A stretch of 64,000 nt of DNA from Eumeta japonica (Eukaryota; Arthropoda; Insecta; Lepidoptera; Psychidae), in contig BGZK01001263.1 of assembly GCA_005406025.1 (NCBI GenBank), positions 1 through 64,000 on the forward strand, given 5' to 3'. Below, one piece after another: positions 43,926-57,266 of this stretch. The notes beneath the pieces were generated by a model, which did no database searches, was not told the DNA's origin, and saw only the letters and a program-made list of their open reading frames with translations. Within the stretch, counting starts at the first letter, position 1. Each line of letters begins with the position of its first letter. The position numbers and the translations under genes were made by a program.

Positions 43926-46900
43926 TTAATTAGCACTTTTCCGTTTTTTTTTTTTAGTTATCTCCGTTGTTATTGCTGTCGCATTAGAATAAGTGCTATT
44001 TTGACCTTAAACTATGATATTTCCCAGATCTTTATGAATCTTTAAATATTTAATGTAAAGGATGGGAAACATATACATATTCTAACTTAAGGAAAATACA
44101 TTGCCTTCTTTTCAACAACTTAACGAAAACCAAAATAAAAATGTTTATTCAGATGTCGAATTGTAATTATTCATGTTTTCATTTTTAATGAGTGGAAATT
44201 ATATACATTTTATTTTTCTGTGTATGCCTTATACTATAATAGTGCTATATTATTAGTATTTATGAGACATTAAAATGCATCCGCTATCATTGCTTGTTAT
44301 TAGCATCAATATTATTTTTCATTCTATGAAAATGTTCGATCCGCGATATCTCTCGAACGCCTTAATTGATCTTCAATATTTTTACATCAATCGATGGATC
44401 ATTTTTTGTACTAATTGATAAGCATTTTTAATACGCTTTTATAAGCTTGGGTTGTATGTATCTATGTATGTAACGGAATCTTTGAGCTTAATTTTCACCA
44501 ATTTCCAGAAGTTTCATTAATTTAAAACTTTTCATACGTATCAAGGACCAATGACAATATAATAATTTGATAAGTTTATCTCATTATTCTGATCAGGATC
44601 GCCAGGATCGAATAATTTCGTCACGTATCGCCTGCGTGAGAGCAAGTGGCTTATTACTATTACTAAATTCTATTACTGTTTTGTAATAAAAATTAGTAAC
44701 AGTAATTAACATTTTTATTAATTCAACTATTGTTGTATTGTTAAAAATTACTTTGTGCCACATTTTTCGTACATAGAGCGCCCTACGCTTTTTCCACAAT
44801 TATACTAGTATTTTTCATCATTGTTCATTATTTTTTTCAGCTTATATTAAGAAACATTTTTAACTTTTTAGTTTGATGTGCTTTTAAAACGTATTTTTTT
44901 AGTTTTTTTAAGCTATATTTATTTATAGACGAATCGGACGTACAGTCCGATGCAGTGTCTAGATTATTTGAAAAAACCTATTTTCCTTTCCATAGCAATA
45001 GTCGGTACACTAAGCTTTCTTTAAAACTGATCAAACTAATTAATTATTTTGAATTTAAATCATAGTCCCTCACAATATCTCGATTGTAAGTAATTTGATT
45101 TGATATTGATAGAAAGATGCATAAATGCCGCCTACAGACCCCTAATGCGTTTATAACAGAACCCGAGGATGGAAATTATATGCAAACACAAGGAAACCGA
45201 TCGCTCTTGCAGAGCGAAGGCGGCCAGTGATCCATCACATTTGCACCACAATACACAGTTTCGGCATTAAACACGCGAAAATGATATCGGGCCGCCCGCG
45301 GCGCCCGCGCCGCTGGCCCTGCGCGCCCCCGCCAAAAGCCCCAATCGCAGCCAGGGCTGTCAGCTCAAATATTGGAAAAACAATTAACTGAAATCAATAA
45401 AAAGATCAAAAAAAATCCGAACTTATTTATTACAAGTTGTTAAAAAATATTTGGAAAAATAGTGTTTTAAACTTGTAGCTGTATCCAGGGCCCTATTGTA
45501 ATATGTCCAATTACATTATTTCACCATTCTGATAAAAAAGTATTGATACAGTAATACGTAACTTGATGTAATATTAACATATATAGACATTGTTATTTAT
45601 ATCTAATAATAATTAATGGGAGAGCATATAATGTAAATTTATTTAACATTTACAACAGCTACGACAGTGTGTAGTAACAAATTGTATTTATTACACTTAA
45701 GACGCGAAAACATTAGTGTTGTGAAACGATTTTAGGAACATCAAATTATGAAAATGAGATACTTAGATGGCGAGTATTACAATTTATTAGACAAAGTAAC
45801 TGAAAACCCAGACTAGTTTTTTAATTGTTTCTGTATAATTAGAGACACCCTTGATTACTTTCTAGTACTTTCTTAAGAATGCCTAAATTTGCGAACAGTT
45901 TATTATTCTCACAACTTTCACATAGTGAGTTCCAAAACGATTAAACTATTTATAATATTAAAAACAAAACGATGGTAATAACTCAAGGTAATATAACGAA
46001 TATTTTTGCTGTCCCCGTTTACTCATTAGTACAAAAAAATATATGTCTAAAACTGATTTAGCTCTATTATGTATTACGTCGACAGCGACAATTGACATTC
46101 TTGAAGAAAATGTCATCGATACGTCTCAATATCTCGCAATACTTTCGCAATAAATAAGAAAATCTCAAATATGAATCGATCCATTTATTAATTTAATCCT
46201 CTACAGTCGCCAGCCCTGGCCCCGCGCCGCCATATCGGGGAATTTCAATATCTCCGTGGGTTTTCTTGGCGCGCTCAAATAATGTTTGCCTCGGTTTTTA
46301 ACCGTCCAACCTAATAACGCCGCTGAACAAACCGAAAGATGGGAGATAAATCTCCGAAGACGTCGCCGGAACCGGCGCAGGACGTGTCTCGAATGTGACA
46401 GTCCGCGTTCGAGGGCTTCCATGAAAGAGCTCTAGATCCGAATTATTTCCATGGATATAAAAAGACTCCCTTATTCTTTTTGAGCACTATCCGCAGAGAG
46501 ATCCTTCATATTTTATATCCAATGAAGCGGCTTTCAAAGCGGGAAAATTCTTGATTCACTAACAATGGACATAGTCAGTGCTACAAGAATAATGAAACAA
46601 AAATTAGGAAAATGAAGATTTTCTGTCGTATTTGTGCGTCTGTATGTATTTATATTTATGTATCGACATAGTAATAGTCAATAATTCAGTGGGTATTTCT
46701 ATCAAATCAGTTTTTTTTTTTTTAATAACCATAAACAGTTAAAGGACGTAGAAGTGGATGTCCGTTACTATAATAGTTTCGAAGCTCCTAGACACTACTG
46801 CATTATTGGTGCATTAGTTTAATCTTCTTCGTTCTTTATGAGCGAATGTAAGTGCAATAGCGTGTTCTAGGATGTGACACATTTTTCACGTCAGTATAGC

Positions 46901-48394
46901 GATTGTGAATAGCTCCATCTATTAGCTTCAATTAGTGTTTTATCACGAAGAAGCGGCATCTGTAACATTTTATAAACGCGCCACATCTTTTTTAACAAAG
47001 TTTATTTTTTTGTTCAGGCGCTTTTATGGTTAAAATGATGGATATTGGAAATACGTTTTCGCTTTGTCTAGTGAGCTGAAAGATTATAAAACGATTAAAG
47101 CAATTATACTAATAGATATAGAAAGAATGAACTCTCACCAGTTTTCTTCCTTTCTTATTTATATCAAAAGAGAATCAAATATCCTAATTAACTGGAGTCT
47201 TCTGTCTTATCTTCTAAATATCATGTCAAAGAAATCGAGAAAAGACCAGTGGACATTCTGAACACATGGTAATCAATCTAAAATTTTTTTGCCTGTACTA
47301 TGTTTTGTATATTCTTTTTAAATAAATTGGAAGAAATTTTGCACAATATAAAAATAATCATATTTTAATCGCATTTTTTGATATTAGTATAGATATTAGT
47401 ATCAATTATATCGATTTAAAGCTTCAGCAATAAATAAGTGCTTTCAGTGAAGCCAACTCTTTTGTGTCTAGTCAGCCTTTTTTTTCCCCGACTGTCCTGA
47501 GCAAAGATGTCCTGATTCAGCGAGCTTCCTCGTGAGCTTATCCAGGTGATCTATAGTCGTGATTTGTAGCTTGTACCATAAACATTTATTTCTTATTTCA
47601 TCGTTAGAATATTTAGAGTTTCCATTTTCTGCAAATTTTACATCATTTGTCAAATTAAACAATATGCTTTTGTTTTGTTTCGTTACTATAATAGGCGCAT
47701 TGTGTTTTTTTGTTTCAAGCTAACATTTTTTGTTTCTGAATCTTTTTTTATTGTAATACGTGATTGAGATATAAAATGGAATAAAAAGTTAAATTCGTAA
47801 TGTTTTATACTAAGGTTTACTAAAATATTTCTTTTTGTACTCGTATATTATCCATTTTGCGCATGACAATAATTATGATAAGATGTTCATAAATCAATTA
47901 AAATATTAAGCTTACACACAAATACATAAACACGTTATAATGCTCTTATTGTTGTTAATATTATAACTAATTAATAATTCACAACGAAAGCACTCCTAAA
48001 TTCTACAGCAAAATATAAATTATTCTTAGAAAAATTGATGATTTTTGATACTCCTGAAATTGCCACATTTTTACAGAAGCAAACCATACTTATTAAGTTG
48101 AATTTCTACTAAGATACGAAGGGTGATGACTCCAGGAATTGTGGTAGCCAAGTGTGTAGTTAATGGCCAAATGAGTAATAAGAACCGAGCAGTCGTTCAA
48201 ATTACAATGTATTAACAAATTAGATTCTCGACCACGGGGGAATTGCTCCTACAAAATCAAATAATCCGATGAACAGTTTTTTATATAGAATTTTTTACCA
48301 CTTCTTATTAACACTTTCCTAGCGCATTGGTAGAGTATAATATCTTTCCGTTAAAAAACAAAAAGACTATTATATTGTTTGGACATACTAATCT
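43926..48394. other. No recognised gene; two GC-rich islands
   Basis: 45290-45360 (GGGCCGCCCGCGGCGCCCGC) and 46200-46435 (GCCCTGGCCCCGCGCCGCCA, then GTCGCCGGAACCGGCGCAGG) are CpG-rich islands in AT-rich DNA. A 73-codon Arg-rich minus frame (46422-46201) covers the second and is unrecognised. Frames at 47064-47261 (plus) and 47662-47468 (minus) match nothing I know. 44340-44480 has phrases ('gatatctctcgaacg', 'tatgtatgtaacggaatctt') resembling other lepidopteran repeats. Confidence 0.45.
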
Positions 48395-48490
48395 CCAAAA
48401 ATACTAAACGAATTTTCATGAGGTTTTCACAAATAACTTGATCGTAATTTACGACAAAATAGGCTTTCTTTCATAAAGCGAAAGGAAAAT
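48395..48490 (+). repeat. Diverged lepidopteran repeat fragment
   Basis: ACGAATTTTCATGAGGTTTTC, shortened here to its first 19 bases at about 48410, then CACAAATAACTTG and AATAGGCTTTC follow the order of a repeat remembered as 'aacggattttcatgcggttttcac ... aggtttagg'. The match is from memory. Confidence 0.5.
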
Positions 48491-48604
48491 TCGGCAATTT
48501 TTAATAATAATATCCACTCGTACTTAATCTTGGACAGAGCTATTATGTACAATATGAATGATAACATATATACACTGTAACATTCTATATCAAAATTTCA
48601 ACTA

Positions 48605-48795
48605 CTGACATGGTGATGGGTCAGTGGTTAAAAGCATCGAATTCGGCCCAGAAGGTTATAACGGTCGTTCCGTACCTCGGTGAACACATTAAGCCGTCTT
48701 TCCAGTAAGTTATCATCCCCACGTTAAGAACGGTTCTTAGTTACCCCCAACCCTCGCTGAGCCAGTAAGGGGTGAGGGGCTTTTGGTCAAAAGCG
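48605..48795 (+). mobile_element. tRNA-derived SINE, second family
   Basis: GATGGGTCAGTGGTTAAAAG (near 48614) is an A-box-like start, and GGTTATAACGGTC (48653-48665) a mutated B box (GGTTCGAATCC type) about 35 bases on. The body has TAAGCCGTCTTTCCAGTAAG and TTAGTTACCCCCAACCCTCG, a style known from lepidopteran SINEs, ending in GGGGTGAGGGGCTTTTGG. Divergence is high and no target duplication was seen. Confidence 0.5.
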
Positions 48796-48984
48796 CCTCC
48801 TCAAACCAAAGTAAAATAATTGAGAGAGGATGTGATTCAGCATTAAGATGATGAAAACTCTTGACTCAACAAAGCCAATTCTAAATAACAAGTCACATAG
48901 CGTTATTACGTTCACGCCTACGGTCGAAGTGCGGCGTCTTGTGGCCGCTTCACCGCACTTGGGTCCACAGCGATTCCAGCCGCC

Positions 48985-49240
48985 AAGGTAGTTCACTTCG
49001 AAACGTTAAGGAAGTACGGCGGCGGTAGTTCTCGGAGTCGTTTAACTCGTAGCGAATAAAGTCGGCCGGAGTCGATCTCACGTGGAGGGAGCGCGAGGAG
49101 AGGGTGGAGGGTTAGGGGGGAAACGAGTGCTGCAAATAACATTAGGCGCACGCCGCGCACGGAAGAACTCGCGTTATCGAGTTACAGCGAGACCACAGAG
49201 CTGGGTGTACACGTGGCGATCGGACGAGGCACTGTGCAAA
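48985..49240 (+). other. Possible 5' exon with splice donor
   Basis: A GC-rich stretch (48900-49240) ends CACTGTGCAAA, followed by GTAAGG at 49241-49246, a good 5' splice site, and then AT-rich intron-like DNA. No long reading frame crosses it, so it would be an untranslated first exon. There is no TATA box in the expected place. The call rests on composition and one donor only. Confidence 0.25.
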
Positions 49241-50714
49241 GTAAGGTCAAAAGCAAGTTGATTTAGAGGTGATTGGTGCAATGTTTTTTTTTCAATGAGA
49301 TTCCTTTATCTGAGAAACATGTTTATTATATGTTCGGATTAGAGTGTGAATGTGATTGAAGGGGAAACATGTATATTTGCCATTGTGTGACGCTGGAACT
49401 GATTAAATAATTGTTATTAAATTTTGCACAAAAGTAGATTATGTCCTAGAATAGAACGTAAAACATTTATAACAAAACAAATATTGTACAAGTAGCGGCA
49501 ATCAGAAACCGCAAACTAAGGTTTATCCTAATATAAAACAAATGTTGCTAAATTTTGTTTTCGTAAACCATTTTTGCACATCTTTAAGCATCTTTGTCAG
49601 TAACCTTGCACTTAAAATATACAGTGTAAAACATTTGAATATTGACTGATCTAGTAATCTGCTATGGGTATCACCCTTTTGCCCTTACGACCTTTTGCAT
49701 ATTTTATCTCATTTATTGCAAAAAATGCTCTTATGATTGTTATTTTATAAATCAACAGCTACTTAATTCTACCACCGTACTACTCATCAGACACCGACAT
49801 GTTCCTCTATCTTTCTGACGATAAAAAAAACATAACAAATTTTACATCCAACTAGAGACTTGCATGTAATGGAGTGGATGTCCTCTCCATAGTTCCGATG
49901 TGATCGATATAGCTTAATCTACACTGGTAACTTGGTTACCTGTTCACTTCACGATTCTTCGTGAATGATTCTGTATTTTTAAAAGGATGATCAGGCATCA
50001 TCAATTCAGTTTGTCTTATGAATGTTCATAAGCAGCGATGGTCACATATTATAGAAAATGTTGATAATTCACATGCGTTGTTTGTTTTTTTTGTTGCTAT
50101 TGCCTATCCTAAAGCGAAACATCTACTAAAGTACATAGTGTAATGGTAAGTATTTTAGAATTTTAGTTAAATATTATTCTATAATATCAAATCTTTTTTC
50201 TACAAGCTACGTTTAAATGGTGATACTTAAAAGAAATTTGGTGTGCCAATAAAATCTCTTAATTCACTATATCTGCTGTCGACAATAACAATTCGTCTTA
50301 AAGTATTTATATACATATATGTCTATATAAACACATAAATACTATAAATGAATAATATAACTATATTTATAGTTATATGTGTGTTACATAATTATAAATT
50401 AACTTCCGCGCTTAAATAATAGTTTCAATAATAACAATTTTATTATAACATTTCATTAAAAATATCAGTGCTATTAAAATTTCATGTACAAAATATGGAA
50501 AGTATAAAATTTGATTTTCAAAAATAATTTATATTTCTGTTTAACTTTTTGTACTTCAATGTGAGGTCTAACTTTATTCATAAATGTCTTGCGAGTTTTT
50601 ACATTTCCATTATTGTTATACTTGGCATTAATAAAATTACTAAAAGTCATTGGAACACGTTCAGCTATATAGATCATTCCCGGTGACTTTATTTGGGTCT
50701 TTTTTGTATAAAAT
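49241..50714. other. No recognised gene
   Basis: AT-rich DNA; short dyads around 50310-50390 (ATAACTATA/TATAGTTAT). No coding sequence recognised. Confidence 0.5.
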
Positions 50715-51040
50715 TTTCAAGGGACAAACAGGTATGCGAGCCAATCGAAAGCCGGTGGCCACCACCATATACGGATACTCCCAACTCCAAAGAAGTAATC
50801 TAAGTAGTAAAAGGATATCTGAGGAAGGGGAGAGAGTGGTGAGCTCCAAGTGGGGTGTTGGTGGAGGAGAGAGCTACCGCGAATCTGCTAAACAGGAACT
50901 TTCACTTGCTGGACCAAACGCAACAGCGAAAGTTGCTATTTCACGCCTGTAATTTGTGAGGGAATGGTATGCCACCTGTTTAAACCAACCCATCTCGTGC
51001 TGCAACTAAGTTGGCCACAGCACGGCTCTGCTACGTGTAA
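50715..51040. repeat. Lepidopteran interspersed repeat, copy 2 (diverged)
   Basis: AGGGACAAACAGGTATGCGAG begins near 50719 (first 20 bases aligned to AGGGACAAACGAACATGTGA at 61404), followed by CCACCACCATATACGG, a G/A-rich middle, CAACAGCGAAAGTTGCTATTT, TTCACGCCTGTAATTTGTGA, and a GCACGGCTCTG end. These follow, in order, blocks of a well-known lepidopteran repeat (gagccacc ... cgccgcccat ... cagcgcaagcgctgtttcacgcc ... catggctctcc). The 100-codon frame here (50650-50952) is part of the repeat, not a gene. Confidence 0.65.
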
Positions 51041-53440
51041 AATCAACTAGCATTTTGTTATCAAATAGATATTATGAAATAGCAATTAATCATTGAAATC
51101 TATTATTAAATAAATAATGTATAGCTGTAATTACAATGAGAACTTTTGCTTTAATAATTAGCAACATTCACATTATGAGGTATTCGTAGGCTGGTAATTT
51201 AATCACATTTCCTATGATTGTGTTTGTAGACATAATATCACTTTGATTAACCGCTTCCGTAATTAATAATCTATTAAAATTTAAGTTAATTAGCAGAATG
51301 AAGACGGTCATGATCTCGAAATTTAATATAAAACTTCGGTAATTTTCAACCTAAATAGGAAAGTTAATGAAATTCTTATCTTAGTTGCAATAACTGAATG
51401 TATTATTCTAGTTGTTAAAAAATAAAAGTATGAAATACCTCTTAAACGAACCTTATAAGTATGCGACATCACATTCACAAAATTTATTATATTTATTGTA
51501 ATTTACCGCATCCATGCCGAGCACACTCACAGTCACGACTCGCGTATCCCCCAGAAGTCTAACAAGGGCATATAAGACGGCCGTGCGGCGCGCGGGGGCG
51601 AGCGGTTCCTAGCTCGGGGCGACCGGGGCAAGACAAACGAAGCCTCGCATTAGGCTAGTTACGCCGGCCCCCGGGCGCCTGCCCCGCGATGCCTTATTGC
51701 CCGTTCATCAGTTTAACAAACGGGTTTATTGTTTCGCTTTCTGTAAAACAATAACAACACAATCTTTATTTTCGTTGTATAACATCATTATTCTCTTCCT
51801 TCCCCAATACTGTAAAAAAATAATGTGAAAGGTACAAAAAATTCGCCAAAACAATTTTTCAAAAACCTGATAGTTTCGTTTTCTTTTTAGTTATAACTTG
51901 TGCATAAGCTAAATGACCAAGCTACATAAATTCATGGAATGAATAGAGCATTTCATTTTCACTTAAAAATTCAGTCAGAAATATGGAACGTGACGGTCCA
52001 CTTACCTACATGCTTAGATGTTATACGTTATGCTTTTAATAATTAAAAAAAAGTACACTAGACGTCATTAGCTATCAGACATAATTTACTATATCTTTCT
52101 TGCAAAATATATAAAACATAATTCTTAGTACATATGTATATATAAAGTATTGCCAAAATTTAACGTCAGTGTTATGTTGTATGATAGCTCTCCGTCTAAT
52201 TTTCAATTTAAGCATTTGATTGTATTTTCAGTTATTTTAAAAGTAACTGCTGCTTATTCTCCATCGAATAAAAAAAAAGGTGAATATACAATATGATATG
52301 TTAATATTTGACATTTTCTAATAAAATAGAGACTAGAGAGAACTTCTGCTCCAAATAGAAAAGCGTTATTATCATTATTTTATAACTAATAATATAAATA
52401 CTTGTCTTGCTTCAATATAAGCTCCAATTTGTTGACACTAAACAAAAGAGACCGACGGCGACCAATGGTCAAGAATGTTACTTTCGAGCCAAAATGCCAG
52501 TGTCGAATCCTGACCAACGGTGAATTGAACGATGAGTTTTTAACTAGCGCCAAATTAAGCCTTGCCTGTGCCTATAAAAACATCGCCACAAACACTATGC
52601 CTCCGAGAACATATTAAGCTGTCGGTCGCGGACGTCCTCCTGACAGCGGTCGTTAACAGCCCCACGACCGCACAGTCAGCGTGAAATACTCAGAGTCCAA
52701 TTCTCTCTCCATCTCAAATCTCAAATGCAAAGATTATGGGAGGGTACGCCCCGGCAGCAGAGTGAAAACCTGTCGCTACAGATGTCGCACATAAAGAGTT
52801 AGCGTATTACACATAAAAAAAAATTCGTTGTTGCTATGATAACCTGTTAATTCAATTTTTATGCGCACGAAACCATGATCATACACCTCAGAAACTAGCC
52901 TTTCTGTTGAATTACCACTCAAAGGCTATACAGGAACCACTCGTAGTCCAGGTTACCACGTTAGCATTAACTCGCTCTTACGACATCGGTTATTACAACA
53001 CGCTAACAGCCGCTGAGCGGGCCGAGGGTCCTCGGCGCAGCTCCAGGGCGGCGCCGGCGCACGTGCTCTCGGCTGATTGCACCAATTACGGCAGCACCTC
53101 GTTAATTGCTCTTCAGCGCTCTCGTTAATTCACTGCTAAATGATTTCTTGACCTGAAACCAAGAATGCAGAAATTATTAAAATAATAACTAGTGCGTTTG
53201 AGAAAGAAACGAGGTTGCTTTAAGGAATAGGAAAAAGGAATTTTAGCAATTCTTCAAATTACTGAGTGTGCTCTTCCTATTCAGGGGATTATTTGATAAA
53301 CTCGACGTTTCCTGAGTTTTATAATAATATAAAAACTATTTAACAATGATTATTTCCGATACTATTCTCTATTCCAATACGCATGTCGATCTTATTTAAA
53401 GGCAAGACCCTAGGACGTTAATGATAGTTTTTTGGTATAC

Positions 53441-53476
<36 letters not shown>

Positions 53477-55839
53477 ATACACACATAAAAACCATATGTA
53501 AAACCACCTCATATTCAAAGACATAATCTTCCTTTATCCTTCCTTTCTTTTATCGTTTATCCAAAATATAAAAACAATCCCTGTAGTTATTTAGTTGTTT
53601 CGGAGGTTAGCTCGAATGAAAAACCGAGAGACATTTTGTTTAGGTCTCAGGATTGTTACAACTAAAGGGTGCAAAAGTGACATTTCACAGTTATTGTCAT
53701 TGTACAATTTGTTCGATTTGCTTACAACCCTTATGTACATAAAAGTGAAATAGTGTTCAGACACTGATTAGTAATGAAATCTTCACATAAACAGCTACAC
53801 CATCCCATAATAATGTAACCTTATTTTCAATCTAGCATAGTATAGAAGTTGAAAACGGTACGGGCGACAGAGTCGAGAGCCGGAACGGATTGACATTAAA
53901 ATGGATCAATGTAAAAGATAAAGGAATATATTCTATTTCCACACATACGAAAAGCTAGTACAATTTGAAATATAATCGACACGTAACGTATATCGGTATA
54001 AGGATTTTAAATAATTCACTAAATAATCGCTCAATTTTGAAGAGTGCACTGTTAGTATCCATCCGACGCAATTCTGGAAACTTCTCGAGAAAAATTCACA
54101 ACAGAAGTGTGTTTTTAACGAGGCCCCTCTCCTCGAGACATTAACTCCCTAACAAATAACGGCAGCATTAACCAAATGTATTCATGGAGCGTGTCTGCGA
54201 AAGAAAAAAAAAATTGAAATTTCTCGTACGTACCCGCGGAAGAGGTCTCCGCCCCGGCGAGATTAAGGTCGGAGGGGGTGAAGTGAAGTGGGTATAGTCA
54301 CGCTCTGACAGACTCATTGTACAACTTTTGATATACAAGTTTAGCGAAAAGCAAACACTTCGAGCGCCACCGGGTACGTTTTAGAAGCGACAATGGACCT
54401 GTCGGCTACTTTCTTTTTAATACACCAATTAAGGCTACTTGGAGTTCCGTATTTTAAAGGAAAAACCGAAACTCCTGTAGGATTATTCGCTTTCTTTGTA
54501 AAGCTTTTACACATAGCGGTTTATTCATAAATCATTGGACGTAGATACTTGGCATTTCACAGTAGTTTATCACCTGTGCGTTTCTTTTATTCGTGACGAG
54601 TTCAAATTATTTATTCCGTATTTCAATTCATCATTCGACAAAATAGATCTTACATTTTCGAAAAAAAACTAGCGTTGTAGCGTTTAATACCCAAAAACTA
54701 CTGAAATTAAGTTTTTATATCGAAAATAGAGTTACAATTTATTAGCATTTTTTTTTTCAATTAAAATGATCAAACTGTTGTAAATATCTTTTAGATCTGA
54801 AAATGCTTTTTCAATCGCTTCAGTATGGTTCCTGTTTTCAATAAAAGTGCGACAGGGGTGTAGTGACCTCAATGATTAAGATAGAGAAATGAAAATGATA
54901 TTAAAAGATTCGGTATTGAAAGGGCTAGAATACTACAAAAAACATCCATGACGAGACATGGTATCCAAGTCATATTTGAACTGATTAAGATTGTCTTGAA
55001 ATGAACTTTCGTCATAATAAGCTTTCAAGTTCTGATGATGCGAACGGAAAGTTGACACTGGAACTCCATAATAGAACAATGTATATAAAATTTGCGCAAC
55101 TTTGTTGTAAATACGGTCTACTGAAGGACGGTTTATAGTCAATCTGAACACTGGAATCCTATGTTCCCACCCAAGCTATGGTGAGACACATGCTGAGTGC
55201 AGAATAGTATGAGGGTAGTTAAAAATATCATGTAATCCTCACCTAAGGGCACCCGGCGTAAGCCTGTTGTTCGAAATACTGCGGAGGTGTTGGTTTACTA
55301 TCAAAATTACAAACATTTCGTAAATAGCACATTTTTTTAATTTCTAACTAAAAAGTGAGAAAATTAATAGTTTAAACAAATAAAAAAAAAAAATACTTTT
55401 ATAAATAGGTTAACTGTAATATTTGAATATTACAGCGTAGACTACATTTCTTTAAAAATAAGTATATAAATGATTTTACTTTACCTATTTAAAAAAGCGT
55501 GAATTTCAATTTTTTTTAACCGTTAATTTTTACATATCAAGCGATTTATTTTGGATTTATTGAAAAAAATATTTTTAGTTTAAAAGGGGGTACAATTTAT
55601 GTACAATTAGTTAATAAATATTGTTCTGGTAATCATTTTTATTTCTTTTATTTTATTCGTTTTGTTATTAAGTTCATTTACAATGCATCCGTACGTCGCG
55701 CGGAGCACGAGATGAGTGAATTTTTAATTACTGAAAATATTGTACATGTTTTCAAACTTTCCTTATAAACGTATTACAGTAGAAAATAATTATGTATACG
55801 ACTAACTTTAGCAATCAGTGAAAAAGGAAAAAGGATTGA
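51041..55839. other. No recognised gene; islands and a microsatellite
   Basis: 51580-51700 is very GC-rich (GGCGCGCGGGGGCGAGCGG). 52430-52690 holds a 71-codon plus frame (52402-52617) and GC-richer DNA, unrecognised. 53015-53110 is another GC-rich island. 53441-53476 is (AT)9(GT)9. 54930-55150 has a 72-codon minus frame (YNKVAQILYTLFYYGVPVST) that looks somewhat protein-like but matches nothing I know. Confidence 0.45.
53441..53476. repeat. (AT)9(GT)9 compound microsatellite
   Basis: Pure AT dinucleotides change to GT dinucleotides at 53459. TATACAC flanks on the right mirror GTGTATA, giving a small dyad. Confidence 0.95.
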
Positions 55840-55947
55840 GCTGGTTAAAAAGTTGACTTCAGAACCCTTTACGTCCACGATCTCGCACTTAACCGGTTTC
55901 CAAAAGTTGAATTCCAAACCCTCTACGTCCGCGGTCTGGCTCTAGTT
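55840..55947. repeat. Tandem duplication, 54-bp unit
   Basis: AAAGTTGACTTCAGAACCCT continues TTACGTCCACGATCT in the first unit. AAAGTTGAATTCCAAACCCT continues CTACGTCCGCGGTCT in the second, 54 bases on. Both units begin with a (C/T)GGTT block. Confidence 0.8.
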
Positions 55948-56962
55948 TCCGTTACAAACACTAAACCGAAATTGAAGCGCATTTTATCTGCGTCCGAACG
56001 CATTTATTTTTTTGAACAAGAGACGCGCCCGCGCGGCGAATATGGATTTAAAAATTAAATTCAATAACCTAAGCAACGGTACTTTTCTGGGTAACATTTT
56101 TCTTTTCTTATTTTTCGTGAAAAAGATAGGAAATTGAATGAAAAAGCATAGAGGTATATTTTAGCCGTTCTTTATAAAAAATGTATTTTTACACTTAAAA
56201 TTTGATATATTAAAGGACGTCAAGGATTTTATTAGCGACGCCGTGCTATAATGAAAAATTTACTATTTTCGAAGTCCATTTGGATTTTTTAGATTTTCAG
56301 TACAATAAATATACTTTTATGGCCCATATACTATCGTTTATTATGATACTTTACGAATGTTATAGAGCCAATATTTATTTTGCTTTTAAATTAAACAGCC
56401 GAACCATGCGTGTACACATTCGAATTGATTCCAAGAAGGAACCAATTCCGAATCGGTGTTTTTGATGTGAGTTTGATGTGGCTAAAACTTCAGTATACTG
56501 ACGTAACATGAATTACATATACATGTAACTTGATTCATATATATTTAATGAAGGAAGATTATTTATAGGTAATATAGATTGATACAAAATTAGAAAATAT
56601 TTTCATTGTTATGGTTACGTTAGACATCAGGGCAAATTTTGAGAGATCTGTATTGCCTCCAGAATTGACATTCTGAGCAACAGCGAATTTCTAGAATCAG
56701 AAATTATAAACATAAAGTTCATCTCAATGTAATGAAAGAATTCACCTATTAGAGCAGTTTTTATAGAAATGACAATAAACATGATAGAGATATTGAAAAC
56801 AGAGTGAATGCGGAAAATGAGAATGGGGCCTTGCTTACTGTTATCAATGGTATACGGGTTCCACGACAAGTTTGATTATCCATAACGGAGTTCTGGTCCC
56901 TACGCTTATGTACAGCGACAATAAAAGTAGATATTCTATTGTGTGAGGTGTCAATTCGAGAA
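55948..56962. other. No recognised gene
   Basis: A short GC-rich dyad lies at 56025-56040 (ACGCGCCCGCGCGGCG). Frames at 56280-56465 (plus) and 56869-56627 (minus) are hydrophobic and AT-rich and resemble nothing I know. Confidence 0.5.
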
Positions 56963-57266
56963 ATTCATAATTAAACGCTTGCCTGCAACATGCATTAACA
57001 TGCAGCATGCAACCCAACGCTGACCCTCGAGTCCGCCTCTCTACTAGGAATCCCTGTCCTACAAATTGAATATTGATTCGAGGATTGACAGATGTTGAAA
57101 ATCAAGAAACGGCAGATATTGAACTGGAGTTCGATCCTCTCAAGCCTCTCTAATCAAGATTCAATTCGTTGGATAAGGATTCATAGTGGAAGAACAGATT
57201 TGTCGGTCAGCGGTGGGTTGCATGCTGCATATTAGTGAATGTTGCAGACAAGCGTTTAATGAATAC
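56963..57266. mobile_element. Foldback element, copy 2
   Basis: The left arm reads ATTAAACGCTTGCCTGCAAC, then GCATGCAACCCAACGCTGAC, to about 57062. The right arm, reverse-complemented from about 57266, reads ATTAAACGCTTGTCTGCAAC, then GCATGCAACCCACCGCTGAC. The arms are about 100 bases long with a central spacer of roughly 100 bases; AATTGAAT/ATTCAATT extends the pairing inward. It shares arm sequence with the element at 16952-17452. The 57186-57386 and 57527-57207 frames overlap it and are artefacts. Confidence 0.85.

Noticed and set aside
50650..50952. 100-codon plus-strand ORF
   Set aside because: It lies within a diverged copy of a lepidopteran interspersed repeat.
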